Of a stretch of DNA of 64,000 bases, positions 1-9,401 are shown one piece after another (the stretch's first letter is position 1; each line of letters begins with the position of its first letter). The notes beneath the pieces are model-generated. The model had not been told where the DNA came from. It saw nothing but the letters and a program-made list of their open reading frames with translations, and ran no database searches. Where the stretch lies: the NCBI GenBank assembly GCA_028386065.3, contig JAKUCV010005642.1, positions 63,953-127,952 on the forward strand, in the 5' to 3' direction. The position numbers were made by a program, and so were the translations under genes. The DNA comes from Turnera subulata (Eukaryota > Streptophyta > Magnoliopsida > Malpighiales > Passifloraceae).

Positions 1-182
1 CAAAGGGCAAAGGGATAGCTCACAGTAATACACCATTACAGACGCTTGGGCATCTAAACTTAGCCCTGAAGAAGATCAGCTTTGCTGTGATGCAGATCGA
101 GATGGCCTGTATGGGACTTTCCTCCCAGGTTGAGATTGTCCGCAAACATGTAAAGGAATTGGAGAAGCAAATGACTTCATAG
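1..182 (+). CDS. ORF-X of element A, 3' part only (antisense cassette)
   Basis: Frame 3 is open from the window edge to a TAG at 180-182 and encodes the last ~59 residues of the protein seen complete at 8719-9102 in element B. It covers the KGKGIAHS stretch, the helical segment with EMACMGLSSQVE, and the terminal KELEKQMTS. The two copies differ at only a few residues. The frame lies antisense to element A's own gag. Function is unknown: no catalytic motif is visible, and the heptad-like end suggests a short coiled coil. The 5' part lies outside the window. Confidence 0.5.
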   Translation, partial: KGKGIAHSNTPLQTLGHLNLALKKISFAVMQIEMACMGLSSQVEIVRKHVKELEKQMTS

Positions 183-854
183 ATTGCTTCTATTATAATA
201 TTTTATGAATGAATAAATAAGTAGTTCCTTTTTCTTAATCAAGCTTGTTTTTAAACATAAATGGTAGGAATATAAGATCCAATAAAATCAAGCCTGTTAT
301 TAGTAACCAAAAAGAATGTAAGTGGTGAAATCACGAATTTCTAGCAATAATAGAAATCAAATATTCCTTAATAAAACGATGTTCATTATTTGTGTAAGCC
401 AAAAAAATGATGTCATAATGCACGACGAATTAATGACAATAATTCGCAACCACTTGTTCATAAACCCCACATGAGCAAAAAAGCGACTTTTGGGATTCGT
501 ATCCCTTTATTGAAGAGCCAAGATAGCCGGAGTGAAAAAGTAATGCATGTGAGAAGTGAGCTAGAAAACACAAGTGTTTGTTGCCCGAAAACATGCAACA
601 TGACAAGAGTAATAATGTAGACAGTGGTAAAGATTTTCAAAAAAGAGGAGCCTTGAGGAGCGTATACAATTTGTAGTTTCGTGAAGAGAGAGGTTTGCTT
701 TACCGTTTATCGGAAAATAGGTAGGGTCTAGATTTTGAAAAATAGGTAATCGTATTTCTATAAAAGGCAAAGCAATGGTTAGTAAATAATCAAAAGCATT
801 TAAAGAAAATACGATTCAGAGAGAGAGAGATAATCAAACCACATTAAGACAAAA
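183..854 (+). promoter_or_regulatory. Putative promoter and 5' leader of ORF-Y (element A copy)
   Basis: This 672-bp AT-rich stretch separates ORF-X from ORF-Y. TATAAAAG at 759-766 sits about 90 bp before the ORF-Y ATG, the right spacing for a TATA box with a transcription start near 790 and a ~65-nt leader. The leader contains a GA microsatellite (about 817-830), a common plant 5'-leader feature. The same arrangement is conserved in element B (8029-8718, TATA at 8119-8126). The promoter call is an inference from position and composition. Confidence 0.45.
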
Positions 855-1538
855 ATGCCTGCTCCATCATCTGTCTTCTTTGTTGAGGGAGCCTCCTTAG
901 GAAGAAGGAATCGATTAGCCTATAGCCTGATAAATGAGCAACAAAAGGAGCTGTCAAACGAGCTTGGGAGGATGCCTCCTTTGGTCTTCGTTGACGAGCT
1001 CTACTCGTCCCGGTTCTTTGTCACACCCATGGAGGAGACAATCTTCCTGGAGCATCAAAGTGCCCTGCGAGCTTCCTTCTATGGCTTGGCCAATTCCATC
1101 ATGTTCTTCATCTCTGACAGACTTCAGGAGTTCAGGCTGGAGCCTTCTTGCCAGACTCTGAATGAGGGCAGCTATTACCAAATTTCAGTGACTGCTCAGA
1201 GCGTTTCGCAGACAATTGGCTTACCACCCACTTGGCCAAAAGCTCGCCTTCTGGTTTGGAACTGCAGAGGAATCACTAGGCGCTCTCAAGATTTCACACG
1301 AACTTTAAGAGATCTGAAGAACCAGTACAAGCCCAACTTGGTTCTGCTTACAGAAACCTTGTGGCATCCTGGAGATAATCACGGTGTCATCCCGCTTCGT
1401 TTTCCTCCAGCAAACCAGTTCGAACTTCATGGTCAGAAAAATTCGGGCGGAATGTGGTTCTCTTGGAATGATAGTATTAGGGTCAATATTGCTAATGTCC
1501 CTAATAGTTTCTCAGTCACTGCTGTACCCAGTCGTTAA
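855..1538 (+). CDS. ORF-Y: 227-aa chimera, unknown N-terminal half plus start of a LINE-type endonuclease domain (antisense cargo of element A)
   Basis: The frame is intact from ATG 855 to TAA 1538. Residues 1-130 match nothing I recognise. Residues ~131-227 read like the first third of the endonuclease/exonuclease/phosphatase domain of plant L1 LINEs: LLVWNCRGITRR (133-143), the acidic position in LLTETLW (164-170), and GGMWFSW (199-204). The rest of that domain (GDFN, SDH motifs) is absent, so nuclease activity is unlikely. It lies antisense to gag of the host retroelement, after a TATA-like box. The copy in element B has one nonsense codon (codon 28). The two copies differ at about 21 of 188 aligned residues, which does not suggest strong purifying selection. 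It could be a captured host gene formed by a LINE insertion, or a decayed LINE fragment. Confidence 0.55.
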   Translation: MPAPSSVFFVEGASLGRRNRLAYSLINEQQKELSNELGRMPPLVFVDELYSSRFFVTPMEETIFLEHQSALRASFYGLANSIMFFISDRLQEFRLEPSCQTLNEGSYYQISVTAQSVSQTIGLPPTWPKARLLVWNCRGITRRSQDFTRTLRDLKNQYKPNLVLLTETLWHPGDNHGVIPLRFPPANQFELHGQKNSGGMWFSWNDSIRVNIANVPNSFSVTAVPSR

Positions 1539-2049
1539 AACAGATAATAGTAAAAAAATATTTATGCTTTAAGCAATTGTGTCATCTTTTTATGAATGTT
1601 CAGCGATAAGTTAGTGTTCCTCAACTTGATCTATTATGCTCTACATGCTATGCTTGATGCGAAAAATAAGCCAACTTGTGCTCTTGGATTTTAACATTTG
1701 GATATAAACCTGCTACCAAAAAATTTACTTCATGCAAAATTAATTTACTTCTAAGCTCTTTTTAAACCAAGGGAAAATGGGATGCTCAAGATTCTTCTAC
1801 CATTACCCAAGAATGATATGTAATGTGCATCAATTAATTAAGTAGGCATTTAGCGCACTATTAAAAGTATACTAGAAGGGATAGAATGATTTTAACCAAA
1901 GGATGAGTATTTTCAACATTACCACTTATCCTTGAATTTTTACAAGAATCAATCAAGAATTTGGATGCTTCTTTGATCAAGTGCTTGGAGCATCCGCTAT
2001 CAAGGTACCAAAGTACACTTGATGCCTTCAAGCATGCCTACAAAACAAA
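1539..2049. other. Cassette 3' flank and decayed start of pol in element A
   Basis: No gene is supported. On the minus strand, just after gag (about 2035-1960), the sequence still resembles the start of the copia protease (YLDS.CS...). The counterpart at ~6880-6945 in element B shows this better. The rest, down to the ORF-Y stop, is AT-rich and shared with element B (6900-7344, inverted). Confidence 0.4.
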
Positions 2050-3802
2050 TCAATGGGTTTTTGGTACCCAAGTCTTCTTGGGTCCTTGAGCGTTAGAAAC
2101 ATAATGGTAATGAGCTTCATCTTGTGCCCAATGCCTATGCCTTGTGAAGCAAACGGGAGCAATATGTCCTATTTTATTGTAATACTGACAAATAATATTT
2201 GGATTGTGCATCCTTCTAGGTTGATAATAGTTACTATATTTCCTATGTTTGTGCATTTTACTAACCTTGTTTTCCTTAGGTTGAAACATAAGTTTCCTAG
2301 GTTTTGTTTCAACTTTCTTCTTCTTAGGTTCATTCTTGAAACCTACTCCATGTTTAGTTGATTGCAAATTACCTAAGAGAGAATTCAAGTTCTTTTGAGG
2401 GGTGTTAAATTTCTTTAGTGTTGTTTCAAGTTCATTAACTTGTTCTTTTAATGTCTCACATGATGAACACTCCCTAGTTTTTGTTTCAAGTTCTTCAACT
2501 TGTTCCTTTAATGATTTACATGATGAGCATTCCTTAATTGGACTTTCTGGTTTATTAGCACTCCTCTTTTCGTAAAACTTATTTTCCTCTTTAAGCTTTT
2601 CATTTTCACTTGACACTTTCTCCATATCATTTTCTAGAGTTGCAAGTTGTTTCTTTAAGCCCTTATTAGTTCTAGATGCCGAAATGTATTTAACATAAAG
2701 CTCATTAAATGCATCTTGCAATTCTTCAAAAGTATAATCTTCGCTTGAGTGAGAAGTACTTACCTCTTCCGGTTCTTCCTCTCGTGCCATGAGACATAGG
2801 TTGGCCGTTTCTTCTTCATCGCTATGATGGTTCATCGCCGGAATCGCCTCCCCAAGAGATGTATGCCCTTTGCTTCCTGTAGGGCTTCTTTTCTTTTCCC
2901 TCCTTTGCCTTGGGGCACTTAGGCTTGATGTGCCCAACCTCTCCATATCCATAGCACTTGGGTGGACCGGACGTCTTCCTTCCTTTCCTTCCAAATTGTT
3001 TCTTCATGAATTTGTGTATTTTCCAGGTGACAAGTCTGAGTTCTTGATCGTCATCGCTAGAGTCCAATTCAGTGAGCTCTTGCGTCTTGGAGGTGGAAGC
3101 TTTGAGGGCTATGTTCTTCTTCTTTGGTTCCTGCAAAGAGGGTTTAAGAATAGTAGTTTCATAGGTTAGAAGATTACCTCTAAGACTGTCAATGGTTGTG
3201 TTCGATGTCCCGATGTTTTCACAGATTGCGTCGGCTTTAGAACGCCATTCGGGAGTGAGGCATCTGAGGACTTTTCTGACCAAGTCCTTGTCGGAGTAGA
3301 CCTTCTTGAGAGCATGAAGGTTATTTACGATTTTAGAAAATCGTTTGAACATCTCCTCTATTCTCTCATTCTCCTTCATTCGAAAGAGTTCGTATTCTGC
3401 AGTGAGGGAGTCGATTTTGGCCTCCCGAACTTGATCGGTTCCTTCATAGGTGACCTCCAACTTATCCCACATTTCGTTTGCGGTTGTGCAGCAAGAGATT
3501 TTCCGGTAATCATCGGGGTTGACTGCACAATAGAGCATGTTGATTGATTTGGCATTGTTTTCAACCATCGTAATGTCTGCAGCGTCATATTCCTCCTTTG
3601 TCTTTGTCACTATGGTTTCACCAACTTTCTTTGTCGGAATTTGCTCTCCGATCTTCATGATTCGCCAAAGAGCATAGTTGTTGGCTTGGAGGAAGATTCT
3701 CATCCTCTCTTTCCAGTAGCTGTAGTTGGTGCCATCAAAGAGCGGTGGACGAGTGGTTGATTATCCTTCGAAGAGTCCTGCATAATTACTTGAAGAAGCC
3801 AT
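2050..3802 (-). pseudogene. gag of element A (Sirevirus-type), broken
   Basis: The minus-strand ATG at 3802 starts MASSSNYAG. A nonsense codon follows within the first ~15 codons (GGA TAA; element B has GGA CAA). The main frame (3703-2822) carries the copia gag core: a start like DGTNYSYWKERM, then MWDKLEVTYEG, a long helical region, and a first zinc knuckle. A frameshift near 2825 moves to the frame ending at 2050. That part contains a strong coiled coil (ENDMEKVSSENEKLKEE) and a second knuckle, ending at VPKTH. In both knuckles the second Cys is replaced by Tyr (CYGYGEVGH, CQYYNKIGH), so zinc binding is probably lost. The two-knuckle layout is typical of Sireviruses. Unlike copy B it keeps the central ~600 bp. 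Confidence 0.85.
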
Positions 3803-3842
3803 GGAAAGTTTCTCTCAAACAGTTAAGTCTTTCAAAGAGTTA

Positions 3843-3857
3843 GGCTCCGCTACCAAT
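3843..3857 (-). other. Primer-binding site of element A
   Basis: Immediately inside the LTR end, the minus strand reads ATTGGTAGCGGAGCC. This resembles the initiator-Met tRNA complement (TGGTATCAGAGC type) used by many plant copia elements, with two changes. Element B has the same site with a further change. Confidence 0.6.
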
Positions 3858-4265
3858 TGTTAGAATAGGTGCCCTGAGGGGGTGTGAATAGCGTCTTATG
3901 GACAAAATAAAAAACTTGCAGGAAATAATTGTGGAATTGAAAGAATGAAGGACACACCGAATTTTATACTGGTTCACACTCACAACTTGTGTGGCTAATC
4001 CAATACTCCGAGAGACTCTCTCGAAGATTTCACTATCTAGGTTAAGCTTCTGGGTGCTAAAAAAAACCGTATACAAACCTAGAGCCCGAGTCACACGAAG
4101 CTCTACTTGCTTGAAGATACATCACTTCAAGACTTCTCTCAAGGAAAGAAAACACTTTTCCTATGAGTTGCTACAAGGGAACAATCCTCTCTTAAGGTGT
4201 ATGAACAACACTTTAAAATCACTCAAACAAAAGCTCTCTTAAAGAGTGGATATGAGTAACAAGAT
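3858..4265 (-). repeat. 5' LTR of element A, 3' portion
   Basis: It begins (plus strand) with TGTTAGAATAGGTG, the complement of the LTR end TTCTAACA, and is homologous to 5230-5646 of element B in opposite orientation. It stops at 4265, where element B begins, and continues at 12219. Confidence 0.85.
4261..4265. repeat. Target-site duplication of element B (AAGAT), left copy
   Basis: AAGAT lies directly before the 5' LTR of B at 4266. The second copy is at 12219-12223, directly after B's 3' LTR. The intact LTR at the equivalent place has a single AAGAT, confirming that B is an insertion. Confidence 0.9.
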
Positions 4266-4576
4266 TGTTAGAAATAGTGTTTTGCTAATGCCTCCTTGTC
4301 TCATACAGGTTTTGATATTGACAAACCGGAAAATGATTCAAAATGACGACACACACGAGGCAAAAAGAAATTACTCCCGAAGCAAAAAGAAATGACTCAA
4401 AGAGAAGAAATGTAAAGTGAAGAAGAGCACAAGAATTGAAGCACAAGAAGATTTAGGAACCTAACTGTAAAAGGTTAACACTCAAATTCTTCTAAGATGT
4501 TAGCTTAAACATAATCAATTTTTTCTCATGCATAGCATTTTTTTTTATCAATCATAAAAATTAATTTTGAGCACTA

Positions 4577-5001
4577 AACATCGATGTTGTGTTTCTAAAC
4601 ATCGATGTTCCTGCCTTCTAAAAGGTTTATCAAAAGCGGCAGTAGCTCAAAACATCGTTGTTGGCATCCCAAACATCGATGTTCTCCTGACCGATTGCAT
4701 TTCAAGATGTTTTGCAGAAACACTGTTCAAACATCGATGTTCACTTTTCAAACATCGATGTTCTACTCTTCAAACCTCGATGTTCAAAGTTTAAACATCG
4801 ATGTTCTACTCTTCATTGTTTTAAATTGTTTTGGCAGTGCTCCAAAACATCGATGTTCAAGTTTAAAACATTGATGTTTTAGTGACCGTTGGACCAAAAC
4901 ATCGATGTTTAAGTTTAGAACATCGATATTTTAGTGACCGTTGGCCCAATAATTTATATTTACTGGCCAAATATCGATGTTCTAGTGCTAAACATCGATG
5001 A
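4577..5001. repeat. Array of the 12-bp palindrome AACATCGATGTT in LTR U3
   Basis: About fourteen copies, perfect or with one or two changes, occur in ~425 bp at irregular spacings of roughly 20-55 bp, starting at 4577-4588. Each is its own reverse complement. The cluster lies 100-520 bp upstream of the LTR TATA box. Sireviruses are known to carry conserved palindromic repeats in their LTR regulatory region; this particular word may be lineage-specific. A role as binding sites for a dimeric host factor is an inference. Confidence 0.85.
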
Positions 5002-5099
5002 GGTGCCGTTTTAAGCAGAAACCTTTTGCATCTTTCTATGTTGTTTTGTCTAAAGGTGTTTTGGAATGATTCCCCAACGATCATATAAGTTTTTAGACA

Positions 5100-5108
5100 T
5101 ATAAATAG
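5100..5108 (+). promoter_or_regulatory. TATA box of element B 5' LTR
   Basis: TATAAATAG follows the palindrome array and lies about 540 bp before the LTR end. It is conserved at 11674-11682 in the 3' LTR. The same place in element A's LTR (about 12346-12355) reads ATAAATAG without the leading T, so A's promoter may be weaker. Confidence 0.7.
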
Positions 5109-5646
5109 AGCATTTACTCCTCTGATTATTAACAATCAACTCTCCATACATTTATCATTCATTGATACACATTCATTCAAGTTTTTATGAGCTAATATCC
5201 TTGAGATTTGAGAGAGTTGCCTTATAGTGCTTATCTTGTTACTCAATATCCACTCTTTGAGAGAGTTTCTGTTTTGAGTGTTGTGAGTGTTGTTATACAC
5301 TTGAAGGAATGTTTGTTCCCCTGTTGTGATTCATAGGAAGAGGGTTTTCTTTCTGTGTGAGAAGTCTTGAAGTGAGGTATCTTCAACCAGGAGTGTTGAG
5401 GTTCATGTGACTTGAACTCTCAGGTTGTAACGGTTTGTTAAGCACCCGAAAGCTTAACGTAGATAGTGAAATCTTTGAGAGAGTCTCTCGGAGGACTGGA
5501 TTAGCCACACAAGTTGTGTGTGTGAACCAGTATAAAATTCGGTGTGTCCTTCATTCTTTCAATTCCGCAATTATTTCCTGCAAGTTTTTTATTTTGTCCA
5601 TAAAACGCTATTCACCCCCCTCTAGCGTAGGGCACCTATTCTAACA

Positions 5647-5662
5647 ATTGGTAGTGGAGCCT
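5647..5662 (+). other. Primer-binding site of element B
   Basis: ATTGGTAGTGGAGCC directly follows the LTR end. It resembles the initiator-Met tRNA complement with a few mismatches, and is the counterpart of 3843-3857. Confidence 0.6.
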
Positions 5663-5701
5663 AACTCTCTAAAAGACTTAACCGTTTGAGAGAAACTTTT
5701 C

Positions 5702-6847
5702 ATGGCTTTTTCAAGTAATTTGTATGCAGGAATCGGTGAAGGACAATCCATTACCCGTCCACCTTTCTTCGATGGCGCCAACTACACATATTGGAAGGAG
5801 AGGATGAGGATCTTCATCCAAGCCAACAACTTCGCTCTTTGGCTAATAAAAAAGAACGGAGATCAAATCCCAACAAAGAAAGTTGGTGAAGCCATCGTGA
5901 CAAAGACGGAGGTGGAGTACAATACTGAAGACATGAAGAAAGTTGAAAACAACTCCATGGCAATCAACAAGCTCTATTGTGCAGTCAACCCCGATGATTA
6001 CCAAATGATCTCATGCTGCACTACCGCCAAGGAGATGTGGGACATGCTGGAAGTTACCTATGAAGAGATCAACAGCGAGGATGAAGAAACGGCCAACCTA
6101 TGTCTCATGGCACGAGAGGAAGAGCTGGAAGAGGTAAGTACTTCTCACTCAAGCGAAGATTATACTTTTGAAGAATTGCAAGATGCATTTAATGAGCTTT
6201 ATGGTAAATACATTTCGGCATCTAGAACTAATAAGGGCTTAAAGAAACAACTTGCAACTCCAGAAAATGATTTGGAGAAAGTGTCAAGTGAAAATGAAAA
6301 GCTTAGAGAAGAGAATAAGTTTTACGGAAAGAGGAGTGCTAATAAACCGGAAAGTCCAATTAAGGAATGTGCATCATGTAAATCACTAAAGGAACAAGTT
6401 GGAGAACTTGAAACAAAAATTAGGGAGTGTTAATCATGTGAGACATTAAAAGAACAAGTTAATGAACTTGAAACAACACTAAAGAAATTTAACACCCCTC
6501 AAAAGAACTTGAATTCTCTCTTAGGTAATTTGCAATCAACTAAATATGGAGTAGGTTTCAAGAATGAACCTAGGAAGAAGAAAGTTGAAACAAAATCTAG
6601 GAAACCTATGTTTCAACCTAAGGAAAAAAAGGTTAGTAAAATGCACAAACATAGGCAATATAGTAACTATTATCAACCTAGAAGGATGCACAATCCAACT
6701 GTTATTTGTCATTATTGCAGTAGAATAGGACATATTGCTCCCGTTTGCTTCACAAGGCATAGGCATTGGGCACAAGAAGAAGTTTATTACTGGCATGCCT
6801 CTAACACTCAAGGACCCAAAAAGATTTGGGTACCAAAAACCTATTGA
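5702..6847 (+). pseudogene. gag of element B, internally deleted and with one nonsense codon
   Basis: ATG 5702 starts MAFSSNLYAGIGEG. The copia gag core follows (RPPFFDGANYTYWKERM, then MWDMLEVTYEE). Compared with copy A, about 600 bp from the middle of gag are missing, including the first zinc knuckle, yet the junction keeps the frame. The coiled-coil region is retained. A single TAA at 6431-6433 (a Ser codon in the family context) splits the frame. The downstream part (6434-6847) keeps an intact knuckle, CHYCSRIGHIAPVC. Gag would form the virus-like particle; this copy could not make a full-length protein without readthrough. Confidence 0.85.
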
Positions 6848-7010
6848 TTTGTTTTGTAGGTATGCTTGAAGGCATCAAGTGTACTTTTGTACCTTGATAG
6901 CAGATGCTCCAAGCACATGATCAAAGAAGCATCCAAGTTCTTGATTGATTCTTGTAGAAATGCAAGGATAAGTGGTAACGTTGAAAATAATCATCCTTTG
7001 GTTGAAATCG
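6848..7010 (+). pseudogene. Remnant of the pol start (copia protease N-terminus)
   Basis: At about 6882-6950 one frame reads YLDSRCSKHMIKEASKFL. This matches the conserved start of Sirevirus pol, YLDSGCSRHMTG..., where DSG is the aspartic protease active site. Gly is replaced by Arg here, and homology ends shortly after. It shows the family descends from an autonomous element that lost the rest of pol. Confidence 0.65.
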
Positions 7011-7344
7011 TTCTATTCTTTCTAGTATACTTTAAATAGTGCTCTTAATGCTTATTTAATTAATTGATGCACAATACATATCATTATTGGGTAATGATAG
7101 ATGAATCTTGAGCATCCTATTTTGCCTTGGTTGAAAAAGAGCTTAGAAGTAAAATAATTTTGCACGAAGTAAATTTTTTTCAGTAGCAAGTTTATATCCA
7201 AATGTTACAATCCAAGAGCACAAGATGGTTTCTTTTTCGCATCAAGCATAATAGATCAAGTCAAGGAACATTTTCTATCATTAAACATTCATAAAGAAAT
7301 AATACACATGCTTAAACATAAATATTTTATTATTTTTATTTGTT

Positions 7345-8028
7345 TTAACGATTGGGTATAGTAGTGACTAAGAAACTATTAGGGACATTAGCAATATTGA
7401 CCCTAATACTATCATTCCAAGAGAACCACATTCCGCCCGAATTGTTCCAACCATGAAGTTCGAACCGATTTGCTGGAGGAAAATGAAGCGGGAGGACACC
7501 GTGATTATCTCCAGGCTGCCACAACGTCTCTGTGAGCAGAACCATGTTGGGCCTGTACTGGTTCTTCAGATCTCTTAAAGTTCGTGTGAAATCTTGAGAG
7601 CGCCTAGTGATTCCTCTACAATTCCAAACCAGAAGGCGAGCTTTTGACCAAGTGGGTGGTAAGCCAGTTGTCCGCGGAACGCTCTGAGCAGTCATTGAAA
7701 TTTGGTAATAACTGCCCTCATTCAGAGTTTGGCAAGAAGGCTCCAGCTTGAACTCCTGAAGTCTGTCAGAGATGAAGAACATGATGGAATTCGCCGAGCC
7801 GTAGAAGGAAGCTCGCAGGGCACTTTGATGCTCCAGGAAGATTGTCTCCTTCATGGGTGTGACAAAGAACCGGGACGAGTAGAGCTCGTCAACGAAGACC
7901 AAACGAGGCATCCTCCCAAGATCGTTTGGCGGCTCCTCTTGTTGCTAATGTTTCAGGCTATAGACTAATCGATACCTTCTTCCTAAGGAGGCTCCCTCAA
8001 CAAAGAAGATAGATGATGGAGCAGGCAT
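7345..8028 (-). pseudogene. ORF-Y of element B, one nonsense codon
   Basis: The minus-strand ATG at 8028 is colinear with the intact 227-aa ORF-Y at 855-1538. Codon 28 is TAG (GAG in copy A). The frame then stays open from residue 40 (Met, 7911) to TAA at 7345. The LINE-endonuclease-like part (VWNCRGITRRSQ, LLTETLW, GGMWFSW) is preserved. A shorter protein could start at the internal Met. It lies antisense to element B's transcript. Confidence 0.6.
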
Positions 8029-8718
8029 TTTTTTTTAATGTGGTTTGAGTTTCTCTCTCTCTCTCTGAAATCGTATTTTCTTTAAATGCTTTTGATTATT
8101 CACTAACCATTGCTTTGCCTTTTATAGAAATACGATTACCTATTTTTCAAAGTCTAGACCTTACCTATTTTTCGATAAACGGTAAAGCAAACCTCTCTCT
8201 TCACAAAACTACAAATTGTATACGCTCCTCAAGGCTCCTCTTTTTGAAAATCTTTACCACTGTCTACATTATTACTCTTGTCACGTTGTATGTTTTCGGG
8301 CAACAAACACTTGTGTTTTCTAGCTCACTTCTCACATGCATTACTTTTTCACTCTAACTATCTTGGCTCTTCAATAAAGGGATACGAATCCCAAAAGTCG
8401 CTTTTTTGCTCATGAGGGGTTTATGAACAAGTGGTTGCTAATTATTGTCATTAATTCGCCGTGCATTATGACGTCATTTTTTTTTTTGGCTTACACAAAT
8501 AATGAACATCGTTTTATTAAGGAATATTTGATTTCTATTATTGCTAGAAATTCGTGATTTCACTACTTATATTCTTTTTGGTTACTAATAACAGGCTTGA
8601 TTTTATTGGATCTTATATTCCTACCATTTATGTTTAAAAACAAGCTTGATTAAGAAAAAGGAACTACTTATTTATTCAACTTATTTATTCATTCATAACA
8701 TATTACAATAGAAGCAAT
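8029..8718 (-). promoter_or_regulatory. Putative ORF-Y promoter and leader plus spacer (element B copy)
   Basis: The minus strand holds TATAAAAG (plus coordinates 8119-8126), about 90 bp before the ORF-Y ATG, and a GA-rich leader (about 8052-8067). It is the inverted counterpart of 183-854. No other gene is seen. Confidence 0.45.
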
Positions 8719-9102
8719 CTATGAAGTCATTTGCTTCTCCAGTTCCTTTACATGTTTGCGGACATTCTCAACCTGGGAGGAAAGTCCCATACAGGCCATC
8801 TCGATCTGCATCACAGCAGAGCTGATCTTCTTCAGGTCTAAGTTCAGATGCCCCAGTGTCTGTAATGGTGTACTACTGTGAGCTATCCCTTTGCCCTTCG
8901 GATCATCAGTTTCCTTGGTGACAGGCTTCTTTTGACGCTTGCGAGATATGGCCGTGTCTTCCATCTGGCCAGGGATGTTCTTCAGCTTGCCAGGTTTCTT
9001 CTTCTTTTCCTCAATATCGGAACCACCAAAGAGAGGTGCACCAAAAGTATAACTTAACTCCTCAGAATCAGAGGTAGTTCTATTCCTCAGTGGTGAGTCC
9101 AT
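8719..9102 (-). CDS. ORF-X: 127-aa Lys-rich protein with a helical C-terminus (antisense cargo)
   Basis: The frame is open from an ATG at 9153, but TATAAATA lies inside that extension (about 9135-9143). A transcript starting ~30 bp further on would first reach the ATG at 9102, so that start is preferred (MDSPLRNRTT...). The protein has an acidic/Gly patch (FGAPLFGGSDIEE), a Lys-rich middle (KKKKPGK, RKRQKK; possible nuclear localisation), and a C-terminal helix of ~55 residues (about residues 73-127) ending KHVKELEKQMTS. No domain is recognised. It lies upstream of ORF-Y on the same strand, with ~690 bp between them. The partial copy at 1-182 is also open. Confidence 0.5.
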   Translation of the reverse strand: MDSPLRNRTTSDSEELSYTFGAPLFGGSDIEEKKKKPGKLKNIPGQMEDTAISRKRQKKPVTKETDDPKGKGIAHSSTPLQTLGHLNLDLKKISSAVMQIEMACMGLSSQVENVRKHVKELEKQMTS

Positions 9103-9401
9103 GGTTTGAGAAATGCTTTGCCAAGCATGAGGATGGTATTTATAAGCAGACATGATGACGGTAAAGGTGTATACTAAATTTCATGTTGGAAGAATGTGGA
9201 ATACTCGAGAGGGTTGCTGACGTAAGCCATGACGAAATGACTAAAACTGTAAAGAAAAAATCACTCTACATTGATCTAATTTGTATTTTTATTGTATTAT
9301 CTTTTACTGACTTGAGCGTCGGAGTGTCGTCTAAGTCGTTTTTGCAGGTACCCCTCATTTAGGCAAAAAGATAGGGGGAATAAGACTTTCCAAGTTAGCT
9401 A

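Larger units (their letters stand above)
4266..5646 (+). repeat. 5' LTR of element B
   Basis: It starts TGTTAGAAATAG and ends CCTATTCTAACA, giving an 8-bp terminal inverted repeat TGTTAGAA/TTCTAACA. U3 holds the palindrome array (4577-5001), followed by a TATA box (5100-5108). It is homologous to 10862-12218, to the partial LTR 9890-10590, and in inverse to element A's LTR. Confidence 0.92.

Noticed and set aside
4577..5001. Resemblance to a CRISPR-like repeat array
   Set aside because: Units are 12-bp palindromes at irregular spacing in a plant LTR; no long direct repeat with unique spacers and no cas genes.
4567..5135. Overlapping frames on both strands rich in KHRCS and NIDV words (also at 10190-10515, 11162-11508, 12387-12890)
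   Set aside because: They are translations of the AACATCGATGTT palindrome array in the LTR, which reads open on both strands; no independent coding signal.
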